Positions 53,801 through 62,445 of a stretch of DNA of 64,000 nt are shown here, piece after piece. Source of the DNA: Cercospora beticola. Taxonomy: Eukaryota; Ascomycota; Dothideomycetes; Mycosphaerellales; Mycosphaerellaceae. How positions within the stretch are numbered: the stretch's first letter is position 1; the number at the start of each line of letters is the position of its first letter. A program made the translations under genes and the position numbers. The stretch lies in NCBI RefSeq assembly GCF_033473495.1, contig NC_088935.1, positions 1,984,001-2,048,000 on the forward strand, given 5' to 3'. Under the pieces are notes generated by a model. The model was not told where the DNA came from. It saw nothing but the letters and a program-made list of their open reading frames with translations, and did not search any database.

Positions 53801-54852
53801 TGCAAGATCTCTTCGACGAGGAGGGACGCTCAGCACCTGTCACTCCATCTGATGTTAGCGCAGTGCTTTCAAGGACTGCTGCCAGCATATTCTCGCTTTC
53901 GTCTTCAGAGGCCGGGCCATATGCCACTCTCAATACTCGCCTGCGCGATTTGAGCGGCTTGCTGTCGGATGTAGCTAGCATACCGACGGACCTAGACAAT
54001 ACGGTCGAGTTTGAACGAGCCGCATCGCCTTGGGTTGCTCGCGCACAAGAGCTCAAGAACATGAAGGAGGCCAACGTCGATATCGAGGCAGAGCTTGCTC
54101 GAGCCCAAGTCGCCATCAATGAGAGAGATGGCTTGCTCAAGCAAAAAGAGGTGGAACTCAACGAGCAGACAGTAAGAATCGAAATGCTTGAGGCGCGCAT
54201 GAAAGATGCGAGCAAGAGATCAGCCAAGATAGCGGAGCTTGAGAAAGAACTTCGGGAGGCGAAGACTGCAGAGAGCAAGGCAAAGGCTGAGCTTGCACGT
54301 TTCCAGCAAAGTGCCGCGGAAGATATTGACCGAGTCAGAGAGGAAATGGCTCGGGTCACGGAGGAACGAAGGAAGCAGGGTCTCGGTGCCAATGAAGGCA
54401 TTGACGGTGACGCAGTCGGGTCCAATGCTGCTGCGGCCATGCAGCGCCAAACGTATCGAATCGCAGGGTTGGAAGGTGCCGTGCGGCATCTTAAGCACGA
54501 GAATCACAAGCTGCGCCTGCCACAACGTCAATTCTCCCGCAACGCCTGGCTGGAAGACTCGACAACGCTCACGACACAGCGAAGGCAGCACGTTGCGGCT
54601 CGTGTGGAGGGCGACCGTGCGCTTCAGACGCTCCTGGAGCTGGCGACACAACCAGCCAGTATTGATTTGACAAAGACACCGGACAACAAATTAGCCTGGA
54701 GACCTGCGAAGCAAACTCCAAGATGGCAGATTGAAATGCGCAAGGGCCATTGGGCGGAGTTCGAGCAGTGGCGTGAGAGCCTAATCAATGCAACGGGTGA
54801 TAACAATGGTGGGATTCGGTTCAAATCGGTTTCCCAGGGAGTACAGGTCTAG
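50851..54852 (+). CDS. DCTN1: Dynactin large subunit p150-Glued
   Basis: Cytoplasmic dynein adaptor (N. crassa ro-3, yeast Nip100 family). Single exon of 1333 residues. CAP-Gly domain at about residues 8-72, with the tubulin/EB-binding 'GKNDGSVQGKRYFEC' motif. A basic, Ser/Thr/Ala/Pro-rich microtubule-binding linker (about 80-340) follows. Coiled coil 1 covers about 345-690 ('KRRLEELEATNELLKRR...'), the dynactin domain about 695-1000 ('FLPESFQAERDSVRALLRFKRIGFKA'), and a second coiled coil about 1065-1200. The C-terminal 120 residues are mixed. A Pro-rich run of six Pro and Val (about residue 308) may bind SH3 or EVH1 proteins. Neighbours are unrelated, apart from MZT1, also microtubule-linked, 24 kb upstream. 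Confidence 0.95.
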   Translation: MSSSANPWRVEQRVELNDGRVGTVRFVGTTAFAEGQWVGVVLEEPSGKNDGSVQGKRYFECTAPYGIFCRPNGISGVVEEPRAKQATKPVGNGAPVKGRPSSMHAAATGARRQTLTQPGPGKRASVVEGTPTPAPRLASGIRSPIKSPTKQLGTGATSSVTSASTSRTGTPPVAGKRPAASKPRTSVAPGTAAAGRRTSTVLGVPSNAPARPTKAPGTVSSRAAPARTSLAKTATAARPSVPGRLGIKPATRQRLNATTEEGTSDEASEAASTRDSIVSSSAASQRDTDAENEEDDDEQVEDTVTSFAPPPPPVPTSPTASTARSRRPSSPTAASIHSQRTIRSTAQDKRRLEELEATNELLKRRQAEDRGLKQELQKMQKERDDARNINDKLTIKAKAQREELEKLKKTVADYETQVKSVEDLQAQHDMDLEVALLDREMAEEMAENLKADLEEVRARNQEIELELDILREENSELSKEMSPEDRNSAGWLQLQKSNDRLKEALLSLRDMTRDNEAELKAQITAMEEQIKDMDSVRSQLEETMEKLLRAEADGNDLREQLEVAQNAEEIMEKLSDENMTLKEQINDLNAIIEDLEDLKEVNDELEINHVETEKQLQEEMDFKDSLLLDRERTAREQQAALDEADYNISRFRALVSQMQSDLQDLEASKQISQAEAEELSSKSRAMLDLNHKLQSSAAKTQVKTIDLELRKMEADEAKEHLQIVQLFLPESFQAERDSVRALLRFKRIGFKATLVQGFLKERISSFGTRGLDEEAFAACDALDKLTMMAGMADRLTRSISHCSAQAFANYGGAYYELEVVERTMDSYVDALRQDELKESEMTVRLGRSIEVMTHLSSLNLHNGLADHADDLVSRTQLLQSHLDSTTSALLVTKILIEKGLPKPSEDAEFEDENVTDTALIVNRIKGITELARNAKVLSGKTLRSLMELEERSLTLEESFIDRFESVEQMATQITAYACRSGAALQDLFDEEGRSAPVTPSDVSAVLSRTAASIFSLSSSEAGPYATLNTRLRDLSGLLSDVASIPTDLDNTVEFERAASPWVARAQELKNMKEANVDIEAELARAQVAINERDGLLKQKEVELNEQTVRIEMLEARMKDASKRSAKIAELEKELREAKTAESKAKAELARFQQSAAEDIDRVREEMARVTEERRKQGLGANEGIDGDAVGSNAAAAMQRQTYRIAGLEGAVRHLKHENHKLRLPQRQFSRNAWLEDSTTLTTQRRQHVAARVEGDRALQTLLELATQPASIDLTKTPDNKLAWRPAKQTPRWQIEMRKGHWAEFEQWRESLINATGDNNGGIRFKSVSQGVQV

Positions 54853-55214
54853 GTGCTGCTCCAAAGCAAGCGAAAGCATCCTCTTTAGCGAAGATACCCC
54901 AAATGTGACATGAGCGTGCTGTACTATTACGAAATTTGCACCTTCGCACCATGAGCCTTAACTTGCAGCGAACGACCTAGTATGACATGAAAAACCGTTC
55001 CGTGACGATCGAGCTTGACGGGATGGCCCACACCTGTGCCCACACTTGAGCAGCAACGAGGTACAGCAGTTTTGTACAATCTATACACATTACCAAAGTC
55101 AAGCAATTCAGCGCTGGTCTTCTCCGCACCTTGCTCAGCACTTGAGCGAAAGTCAAGCGAATCGGATGCTCATTCCGCGCTCATAACCCTTCACGTCTCG
55201 CATCTTCTCCGTCG
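54853..55214. other. Convergent 3' region dynactin / KMT6
   Basis: 362 bp, no supported gene. Confidence 0.55.
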
Positions 55215-58200
55215 TCAGTCACCATCACTATTTGCCAAATCCATCTCACTCTCAGAATCTTCCTCTGGCTCAAAATCCTCATCCTCCGCACCGTTGTTCT
55301 CAAGCAAATTATACATTGAGAGCCGACGCTGAGCATCCATGCGCACATCCTCGTCATCGCCTTGATCTTTGGCATTCACCCCTTCTGCTGCGAACGCATC
55401 GCCAGATTCGAATGCTTCCTCGATTGGAGCCACCGCAGCCTTCCGTGGCCTGCCTGGCACGACTGAGGCACCGACTTGTCTCGCATGCGTGGCGGATCGA
55501 GACCTCTGCGGCAATCTGTACCGCCGTGGAGACGTATCTGACCGATTTTCATCTTCATCGCTGTCGCCCATGTCTGTAGCTTTTTTCGTCGCGCGAATGT
55601 TGCCGTCTTGGTCCTTAGTCAAGCTCACATCATAGAAGTTGTCACGCACAAGCCCAGCGTTTCGGACACGTGGCGCCGACTTGACCGCTAGCGTAGACTT
55701 CGCACTTTCGACACCGAGTTGGTCCTTGGGAAACGAAGGACCGTAGTCGAACAGTAACTCTTCGCCAGCTTTGATAAGCCGGTTTGCAAACATACCAATG
55801 CGGAATACCGTATTGACCATAATGATGCGCGGGCTCAAGTTAGCCAACGTACCGCCAACATGGTTGATGAACCTTGTCTTGCAGCCAAAATAGGTGCTGT
55901 CGATTTCCTGGGCATTGTTGAGCGAGAAGAGGTAGCTCAGTTTTTGGTGGAAGTACACCGCGCCACGTCGCTCGGCTTCTGGTTTTGTGATGGTCTCTCC
56001 TTTGTACTCTCCAGCAAAATCGCCGCGGGACATATCTTCGCAAGCATAGAGTCCAAGTCCGTGCACGCCACTATCCCCCAGTATAGTATGCTTTGCAATG
56101 CCACGCTGAATGCTAGCCATGCGACAGCGACCCTCCAAGATGCGATCGTCGTGTCGATGCACAGGATCTAACACATCTGCCACGCCGCAAGGGCCGCAGA
56201 GGTCAGGGTCACACTCGCGACTCTTCTGGAAGCAGACGCAGCGATCGTCATCCCAACAAACGAGTTTGGCTTTTGGGTTAGAACGGGTGCTGCTTTGGCA
56301 AGCGCAGCCCTTCCACTTCCTTTTACAGCCAGGTCCACAACTACAAGTCTTTTCGCAGGCGACTCTTTCGTTATAACAACTGCACCTCGCATCTGAGCAG
56401 GGAATTCCAGGATGGTGGCATGGGAAAAAGGGTCCACGGTCATCAGCCTTCCACTTGAGGTTGCCGAATGGACCCTTCTCCCAGTACTCCAGTGTTCGAC
56501 GTTTATCGATTGTGGCTGGCTCACTGTCGATGGTCGATGGGAATTCAACCCTCCTTCGAAAGTTTACAGCCTGAGGCAATATTATGTCTGTCTCAACAAC
56601 GGTGTTGTCTGGGTCACTTCCGTGTTCTGAGCCGCTTGGCTGGCCTTCAATCGCGCCATGAAATGGACAACGATAGCGCATGCACACTCGGCACGTCAGT
56701 TGGTCGTCATTTTCGTGATATTCTGACCGCGTCACCAGTTCCCTCATGAAGGCGGTCCTCCGGACAATATGCCAGAAAGAGAACTTCGCCATTCTCTGAA
56801 AATGATCGCACAGCACAGCTGCTTTCCCAACTTTGTCGGGGTCGGCAGGTGGCAGCTTGGTGAGCACTTTCTTCCAGCGGTCCTCATTTCGAGTGCAATC
56901 CTCGGAGGCAAGCAGCGCGCGGTCTCGAAGAGCCTTCCGAGCCTCGTCGCTTTCTCCCACCGCTGGTGCTACTTGGAGCAGGAAAGTCAGGACATCCGAC
57001 CATTCGCAACCAATACTACGGATCAAATCTTCCGCGTACGGTCCGAAATTCTCCGCCTGTCCAAGTCGCAATAGCTTTCTTTCTCTTTCGTCTACGTCAA
57101 TGTTGAACTCCCTTTTCAGAGAATAGGCTTCATCCATGTCGAAATCGTCTCCAAAGTATGGCCAGTGCTGCAAGGTGGTCACATTGTGGGCAAGCTGGTT
57201 TTGCCTAATACTGACGTAGTGAGAGTATCTGGGGACGTCTACAGTACCACTTGTACTGTAGGCCGTGCGCTTCACGACATATGATGCTTTTGGCGATCGC
57301 GAGGTACTGGTGTGCAGCTCTATTGTGAATTTAGCACAGCCTGCAGGAATCCCCTTCTTCGCGAGGGGGAGGAGGGGTATCGGCTTTAACTTTTTGAATA
57401 CAGAGGACGCCCTTCTAGATTCTCGTGAGCGCGGAGGAAATTTTGCTCTTGCGCGCTGTAGCTCAAGGCGGGTCCAATGCTCGTTGTCGTCTCGCATCTC
57501 CTCGACATACTGACCGACAAGCTTCTCGATGCCGTGCACCTGTGGCACATTGGACGGCACGGGAGCACTATTCGTAGGTGGTGCAGCTAGAATTGTGGAA
57601 ACACCCGGCTGTAGACTAGTGGGTTTTGCAACCGTCGAAGCTTTGTGACTCTTAACAGCCGTGCCGGGTGCTCGGTCTTGCTTCGCCTGAGCATCCGTGT
57701 CTCTTTTCTGTGATGCCTTCTCTGCCCCACTCACTCCATGCCCGGCGCGAGTTAAAAAGTCATTCGTCGGTTGGCCTGGTCCTCGCTCTGCAATTACAGG
57801 TGCGGATTGAGGTTGCTCTTGCAGCTTTCTCGGCGAGCTTATGCCGTTTAGGGGCCCTGCATCTGTGCCTTCCTTGTTATGCTGGAAGCTCGTAGACGTT
57901 ACCGACGTCCTCTGAGTATCCCGCTTCTCACGGCTTATGTCCGACTCAGTGTGAACAGACCGCACTTTTGGACTGGTAAGAGAGCTTGGCAACCCGGCTC
58001 TTCCACTATGCGAACTCTGAGCTGGCGGCGATATGCGAGACTCAAGAATAGCCTCGGGCGACAAAGGTGGACTTTCGGGAACAGTGGAGCGTCGCTCTCT
58101 CTGCCCACTGGAGTCTGGACCAATGCTAGAGGCAAAAGGCTGTCCTAATTGTGTCCTCGATAGTTCTGACTTTGTTGGCGAGCTAACAGGCTGGGAAGAA

Positions 58201-59096
58201 TTGCGGCCAGGGTTAGCCTTGAGTGTGAAAACGTCACGACCCAAGATCTCAAGACTAGCAGCTGTTCCAGAATTCTTCAACGACGATGCTGGCCGTGCTG
58301 AAGTGGTCGCAGCTGTTGGGGCCTTGTTCAAAAAGGGCGACCGGTCTTTGACAGCTTTCGCAGGAGCGTTACGTGTCGCTTGAGCCGCCAATGGTGAAGA
58401 ATCTGCAATCTTGCCTGAAGCATGCCTTGAGTTCAGTACGTTGCGAGGCTTAGGACCCTCATCGCCTCCCGTCAAGTCTATCGGATCGGAGCGTGCCGTT
58501 CCTGTAGATGACCCATTGCGCACTGCGACAGAGCCGGAGGCTGCTTTGCTCGGAGGAGTGTTCACGCTGGCTTGCGGAACCGAAGTGGTCTTTCGCTTCT
58601 TCTGAGGTTCGTGTTGCCAAGCAGTCGGTAAGGCCCTGTTGTCATCGTATGGTCGTTTCTGTGCACGTTTTTGGCTGTCTGCCAACACCCTGGACTCTGC
58701 TCGCTGAGGAGAGCTGAGTGAGCCAGGAAATTGAGGAATTTGAAAACCCGACGCTGTCGTGTGGCCAGCGCGTGCAGATGAGCCAGAGCCAGAAGGGAAT
58801 GTGCTGGCGGAGCTCGAGATTTTATTGTCCTTTAATCGATTGACGTCCTCAGATCGACCTTTCGCAGCCGTAGCCGAGTGAAGTCTTGCACTTGACTTGG
58901 GGTCTCTCAATGTGCTATCGCGGTCGCGATGCGGATGGCTCACAGCTTTGTTGTTGGGGCCGGGCTTCATGGGTGCGACCGGCTTGGGAACAGGACGCGC
59001 AACTGTGTTCTGTGAGGGGTGCTTGCTTGAATAAGTGCGTTGGGGCGTATCGTCGTCATCGTCGCTGCTGCTGCATAAGTCGACGACCGCCGACAT
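55215..59096 (-). CDS. KMT6: KMT6/EZH2-type histone H3K27 methyltransferase
   Basis: Catalytic subunit of PRC2 in fungi, silencing facultative heterochromatin. Single exon of 1293 residues. Residues 1-490 are disordered and Ser/Lys-rich. The middle (about 500-880) carries EZH2-like SANT/MCSS-type helices and a 'CRVCMRYRCPFHG' cysteine motif. The cysteine-rich CXC domain is at about 885-985 ('FPCHHPGIPCSDARCSC', 'CSCGPGCKRKWKGC'). The SET domain is at about 992-1120 ('DSGVHGLGLYACEDM', 'GEYKGETITKPEAERRG', 'NHVGG', 'GEELLFDYG'). An acidic tail follows. The Tyr of FDYG and the Asn-His of the NH motif are present; the residue after NH is Val rather than Ser. The whole gene lacks introns. Confidence 0.93.
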   Translation of the reverse strand: MSAVVDLCSSSDDDDDTPQRTYSSKHPSQNTVARPVPKPVAPMKPGPNNKAVSHPHRDRDSTLRDPKSSARLHSATAAKGRSEDVNRLKDNKISSSASTFPSGSGSSARAGHTTASGFQIPQFPGSLSSPQRAESRVLADSQKRAQKRPYDDNRALPTAWQHEPQKKRKTTSVPQASVNTPPSKAASGSVAVRNGSSTGTARSDPIDLTGGDEGPKPRNVLNSRHASGKIADSSPLAAQATRNAPAKAVKDRSPFLNKAPTAATTSARPASSLKNSGTAASLEILGRDVFTLKANPGRNSSQPVSSPTKSELSRTQLGQPFASSIGPDSSGQRERRSTVPESPPLSPEAILESRISPPAQSSHSGRAGLPSSLTSPKVRSVHTESDISREKRDTQRTSVTSTSFQHNKEGTDAGPLNGISSPRKLQEQPQSAPVIAERGPGQPTNDFLTRAGHGVSGAEKASQKRDTDAQAKQDRAPGTAVKSHKASTVAKPTSLQPGVSTILAAPPTNSAPVPSNVPQVHGIEKLVGQYVEEMRDDNEHWTRLELQRARAKFPPRSRESRRASSVFKKLKPIPLLPLAKKGIPAGCAKFTIELHTSTSRSPKASYVVKRTAYSTSGTVDVPRYSHYVSIRQNQLAHNVTTLQHWPYFGDDFDMDEAYSLKREFNIDVDERERKLLRLGQAENFGPYAEDLIRSIGCEWSDVLTFLLQVAPAVGESDEARKALRDRALLASEDCTRNEDRWKKVLTKLPPADPDKVGKAAVLCDHFQRMAKFSFWHIVRRTAFMRELVTRSEYHENDDQLTCRVCMRYRCPFHGAIEGQPSGSEHGSDPDNTVVETDIILPQAVNFRRRVEFPSTIDSEPATIDKRRTLEYWEKGPFGNLKWKADDRGPFFPCHHPGIPCSDARCSCYNERVACEKTCSCGPGCKRKWKGCACQSSTRSNPKAKLVCWDDDRCVCFQKSRECDPDLCGPCGVADVLDPVHRHDDRILEGRCRMASIQRGIAKHTILGDSGVHGLGLYACEDMSRGDFAGEYKGETITKPEAERRGAVYFHQKLSYLFSLNNAQEIDSTYFGCKTRFINHVGGTLANLSPRIIMVNTVFRIGMFANRLIKAGEELLFDYGPSFPKDQLGVESAKSTLAVKSAPRVRNAGLVRDNFYDVSLTKDQDGNIRATKKATDMGDSDEDENRSDTSPRRYRLPQRSRSATHARQVGASVVPGRPRKAAVAPIEEAFESGDAFAAEGVNAKDQGDDEDVRMDAQRRLSMYNLLENNGAEDEDFEPEEDSESEMDLANSDGD

Positions 59097-59726
59097 GGCA
59101 GGCGGTTTCGACTGCGATGCGATATTGATTACTAAGTGCCAGAGTGCATGTCCTTTGAGAGCCAGATTCGAGTCCGCTGTTAGTTTGCTGTGTCAACAAA
59201 AAGCCGTAACCTCTTGCTTGCTGGTAGTGCAACAGCGCAGCGTGGGTAAGACGGCAACTTCCAGAACTGGCGAGTGCTGTCGCAGCGATTGCCGGCTGCC
59301 TCGTTAGGTTTGACAATTTTCACTTTGAGAAAGTCTGATCTTGTCCATTTGCGATGTGGAAGGGCTTAAGGCCGCCAGCGACATGAGGTGCGACTGAGAT
59401 GTTGGTGTTCAGGGCGCGCAGAGCAAGCGCGTGTGGTGTAGCACAGAGCGTGCCTTCGGCTAGCGCGCATCAAACTTTCTTGGCATGTGGCCCAAAGGCT
59501 TGGTGTTTAAGATGCAGATTGGATTGACAAACAAGGTTGGTAGATATCAAGTAAATAGACGTCAAATGAAGAGTTGAGCAAGTGAGTTGAGATCACGTAA
59601 TCTGAAAATGAGAACCTCCATCAACTGAATTGTAAAACATTTCGCCAGGTACAAGTGAGTGCAGAATAGCTTCGAAGCATTTATTCGTGATATCAGCTAT
59701 TCTTCAATTTAAAGTGGAAGGCCGCA
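59097..59726. other. Intergenic region
   Basis: 630 bp between KMT6 and the b5-like gene (both minus strand). AT-rich near 59500-59720. Nothing supported. Confidence 0.5.
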
Positions 59727-60656
59727 TCAATCCATATCTTCTAGACTGCTACCCTCCTCCTGCCCGTAGTTCTCAGGCACCAAAATACCCACCAAGCACG
59801 TTCCTAGCATATTCTCCCAATTTACCCATGGGTGAACATCCATAAACAACTTCGTGCCATCACGTCCAGCAGCCTTCATCAACTCAGCTTCGCCTCCAGG
59901 ATGGAATGGTAGATATGGAGTAATGTTGTAAACCTTGCCTTGCCAACTACTCCACGCAGGCTTTCCCTTTCGACCAGTCATGGTCTTCAGCTGACTGGGT
60001 GTCACGCGCTGAAATGTGCTGACTCCTGATATATTGCCTTGTTTTGTAAGGGCTGCCCAGTCCATTGGCGAGTGACCTGGTTTCAGGAGGACTTTGTTGC
60101 GAGGGTTCGGCGTGGACTTGGCTGTTCCATTCGCGGTGAGACCAGAGCTGACACGCTGCTGACTTCCCGTTGGAGGCCCACGATTGGGTAGGGGTCCTGT
60201 ACTGGGCACTCGGAGACCTGCTGCTGCGCTGGGTCTAAGGCCATGCGTTGGTCGACTCGGAGGCGGCATCAGACTACTGCCTCCGTTCGCAACAGGTTTG
60301 GCCGTTTGTACTGGAAGTGGTGGCGGTGGCATCGAGGATGCTCGTTGAGCGCTATTGATCGCAGGGAACGATGGAGCCACGGGCTCATGCTCAGATAGCG
60401 CATTGTCTTCAGTCTCTTCATTCAGCGTGAATGTCGGCACATCGTCTGCAGATGCCTGAGATTTGGCTTTTGGAGTGGCATCGCCTTCGCTCAGCTCGTC
60501 ATCAACTCGATTCTGTGCAGAACTCCCTGTAGCACCTCCTCCATTTGCATCTGGAGCGGCCAGCCAGGCTGGCAAAAAGTTCTTGAGCATGTGTGGGTAT
60601 TGATATGCGAGGGTCGCCACTGTGAGAAGAAGGAGGATCAAACTCAACGCCCCCAT
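59727..60656 (-). CDS. Membrane-anchored cytochrome b5-like heme-binding protein
   Basis: Single exon of 309 residues. A hydrophobic N-terminal segment (residues 2-18) is a signal anchor. A long disordered Pro/Ser linker (30-200) follows. The C-terminal cytochrome b5-like domain (about 215-300) has both axial histidines: 'YLPFHPGGEAELMKAAGRDGTKLF' (first His in HPGG), then 'MDVHPWVNWENML'. The 'HPWVNWE' second site is typical of the IRC21/CYB5R4-like group rather than classic b5. It lacks a flavin or NADH domain, so it would need a partner reductase. Likely ER or other endomembrane, with the heme domain cytosolic. Confidence 0.85.
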   Translation of the reverse strand: MGALSLILLLLTVATLAYQYPHMLKNFLPAWLAAPDANGGGATGSSAQNRVDDELSEGDATPKAKSQASADDVPTFTLNEETEDNALSEHEPVAPSFPAINSAQRASSMPPPPLPVQTAKPVANGGSSLMPPPSRPTHGLRPSAAAGLRVPSTGPLPNRGPPTGSQQRVSSGLTANGTAKSTPNPRNKVLLKPGHSPMDWAALTKQGNISGVSTFQRVTPSQLKTMTGRKGKPAWSSWQGKVYNITPYLPFHPGGEAELMKAAGRDGTKLFMDVHPWVNWENMLGTCLVGILVPENYGQEEGSSLEDMD

Positions 60657-60935
60657 GACTTGCCACCAGGATCGTTATCGCATGTAGCGCATTGCCAGTA
60701 ACACTCTCTGGCGAAACTGCATGAGCAACAGTCGTTGGTTGCGCAAGAGCTCATTTCATGTAAGATGCCATGACTGTTCATGAGAAGGGCGCAGCGCAGC
60801 GGGTTGGACGTGAACAAGGCCGAACTATCTCCGATCTATGTGCTCGCCTCATGCACGCAAGGACGTCATTCACCTCAATTTATACTGTATGTTCAACAAA
60901 GCACGTCGCCATTGACATCTCGAACGTGTTGCATA

Positions 60936-61439
60936 ATGATTCCAAGATCGAGCATCGCCCGGGCTCTGCGCCATTCTGCCCCATCACGACGCTCAGTGCG
61001 GACATTGACGAGAGCACGACTCCTTCCGACTACAAACTCGCGTTGCGCATCCCACGCACCAACACAGATCCTAAGATGGGCATCATCAACATCCGGAGGG
61101 GGCCCGTCGATCAACAATGCATTTGATTCAGGAAACACAAACCGCACAAATAAATCAGAAGCGGACGTGAAGATCGAAGAGATCACAGAGCTCTACGCTA
61201 CCGCGCAAGACGAATTCGAGATCGCGATGGAAGAGACGGAGAAGGCCAGCATCTATGCCGAGGATGATAGAAAAGCTGCTCGCGAGGAGTTGACGAGGGT
61301 GCAGGAGGCGTATAAAGCTGTGCTCGATGGCACAGATCAAGATTTGGCAAACGAAGTGAAGCGAAGGATAGGCCAAAGGATCAGGGAGCTCGAGCAGGGT
61401 GTCGTGGCTATGGAAGAGTTGGCATTGAACCAAGACTAG
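60936..61439 (+). CDS. Predicted mitochondrial coiled-coil protein, unknown
   Basis: Single exon of 167 residues starting at ATG 60936. The first 50 residues are Arg/Ser/Ala-rich and lack acidic residues, as in a mitochondrial presequence ('RSSIARALRHSAPSRRSVRTL'). A Gly/Asn spacer follows, then one long amphipathic acidic helix (about 74-165) predicted as coiled coil ('EEITELYATAQDEFEIAMEETEKA', 'ARE', 'QRIRELEQGVVAMEELAL'). I recall similar short mitochondrial fungal proteins without assigned function. It is divergent from the b5-like gene, 279 bp apart. The frame is open upstream to 60780, but lacks better starts. Confidence 0.68.
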   Translation: MIPRSSIARALRHSAPSRRSVRTLTRARLLPTTNSRCASHAPTQILRWASSTSGGGPSINNAFDSGNTNRTNKSEADVKIEEITELYATAQDEFEIAMEETEKASIYAEDDRKAAREELTRVQEAYKAVLDGTDQDLANEVKRRIGQRIRELEQGVVAMEELALNQD

Positions 61440-62445
61440 TGGACCTGGAGGTCTACATAATAATTCGAAGGCTTGCTCTGCCCTTCCTTGAGCCTGACAG
61501 CAATGGCCTCATGCCCAAGCGGCATATGGTCCGCGTTATGAACGAGGACGAGGCTTCCGAGTCGTGTCGAGATGTTGACATGCCACTGCACCAGATGAAA
61601 GCACTTCAGCGACGGGGAATTCTCAACAAGGGCAGGAGAGATCGATGGGCAGCGGGATCAGCTTTCAGACTGCTACCGCGCGGGAGCTCAATCGAAAACA
61701 GCGTCGAGAAGCTTTCTATAAAGAGCGAGTTACAGCAATACAAAATACGAGGGGCCGCTGTGCAGTAAATGCCTCTAAACAAATGTCGCGATTGATAATC
61801 AGTGCAACTGTGATGACAACGGATTGTGTGAGATTGAATGGTGACGCCGGCAGCGTAATATTTGCACGATATGTTCGTCAAACTGCGCTATACATTTTGT
61901 ACAGTTCTTCATGTCCAATTGGACCAGTCTCTACGATATCCTACCAATTGGTGCTCTAGTGCATGTAAGTGAGCCGTGCTATAGTGGCGGTGATGGGGTC
62001 TCATAAAACCTCCAGTCTGAGCATGGGCGATGCAACGTCGTGAGATCGAAGGTTCGTGCCGTGACCCGGCATTTTAAACAGCATCGAGAAGAATCTCGTA
62101 CCTCCGGCCAGCCATGGATGTCATCGGAATTGCTCGACTTGGCAAGAACAAGGTTCAGAGCAGCTTTGCGAGACGAGGCCGCGAGAGAGGACTTCGCTGT
62201 GCTCGCTCATGCCTGGAGAATGCTAGGGCTGGTCGACATGATCTCACTGGGGGCAGTTATGCCCCCGGGAAAGATCGGATTCGTCTCAGAAGAGAACCGG
62301 GGGCTACGCGCAGCTGGCTATCTCCACAGCTTGTAATCTGTAGTAGACGAATCATGCTCCGCCATAAACACCGGATTCGAGCTTCAAGTGGCGTGCGTTG
62401 CTGGCAACGGAGCTCGCAAATGATGAGCTTTAGGCACAGTCTCAT
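61440..62445. other. Unresolved interval with protein-like frames
   Basis: About 1 kb between the coiled-coil gene and the end of GTP cyclohydrolase II. Two plus-strand frames look protein-like, 61511..61768 (ATG start, 85 codons) and about 62076..62336. The second has no upstream ATG close by, but sits after a possible acceptor (AACAG). They may be exons of one gene, a decayed gene, or chance. Confidence 0.3.
62076..62336 (+). CDS. Possible exon of an unidentified gene
   Basis: Frame with helical, protein-like composition ('MSSELLDLARTRFRAALRDEAA', then 'LAHAWRMLGLVDMISLGAVMPP') ending at a stop at 62334-62336. No in-frame ATG occurs between the preceding stop (62004) and 62115, so either the start is ATG 62115 or this is an exon spliced to something upstream. 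No domain is recognised. Confidence 0.22.
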   Translation, partial: KQHREESRTSGQPWMSSELLDLARTRFRAALRDEAAREDFAVLAHAWRMLGLVDMISLGAVMPPGKIGFVSEENRGLRAAGYLHSL

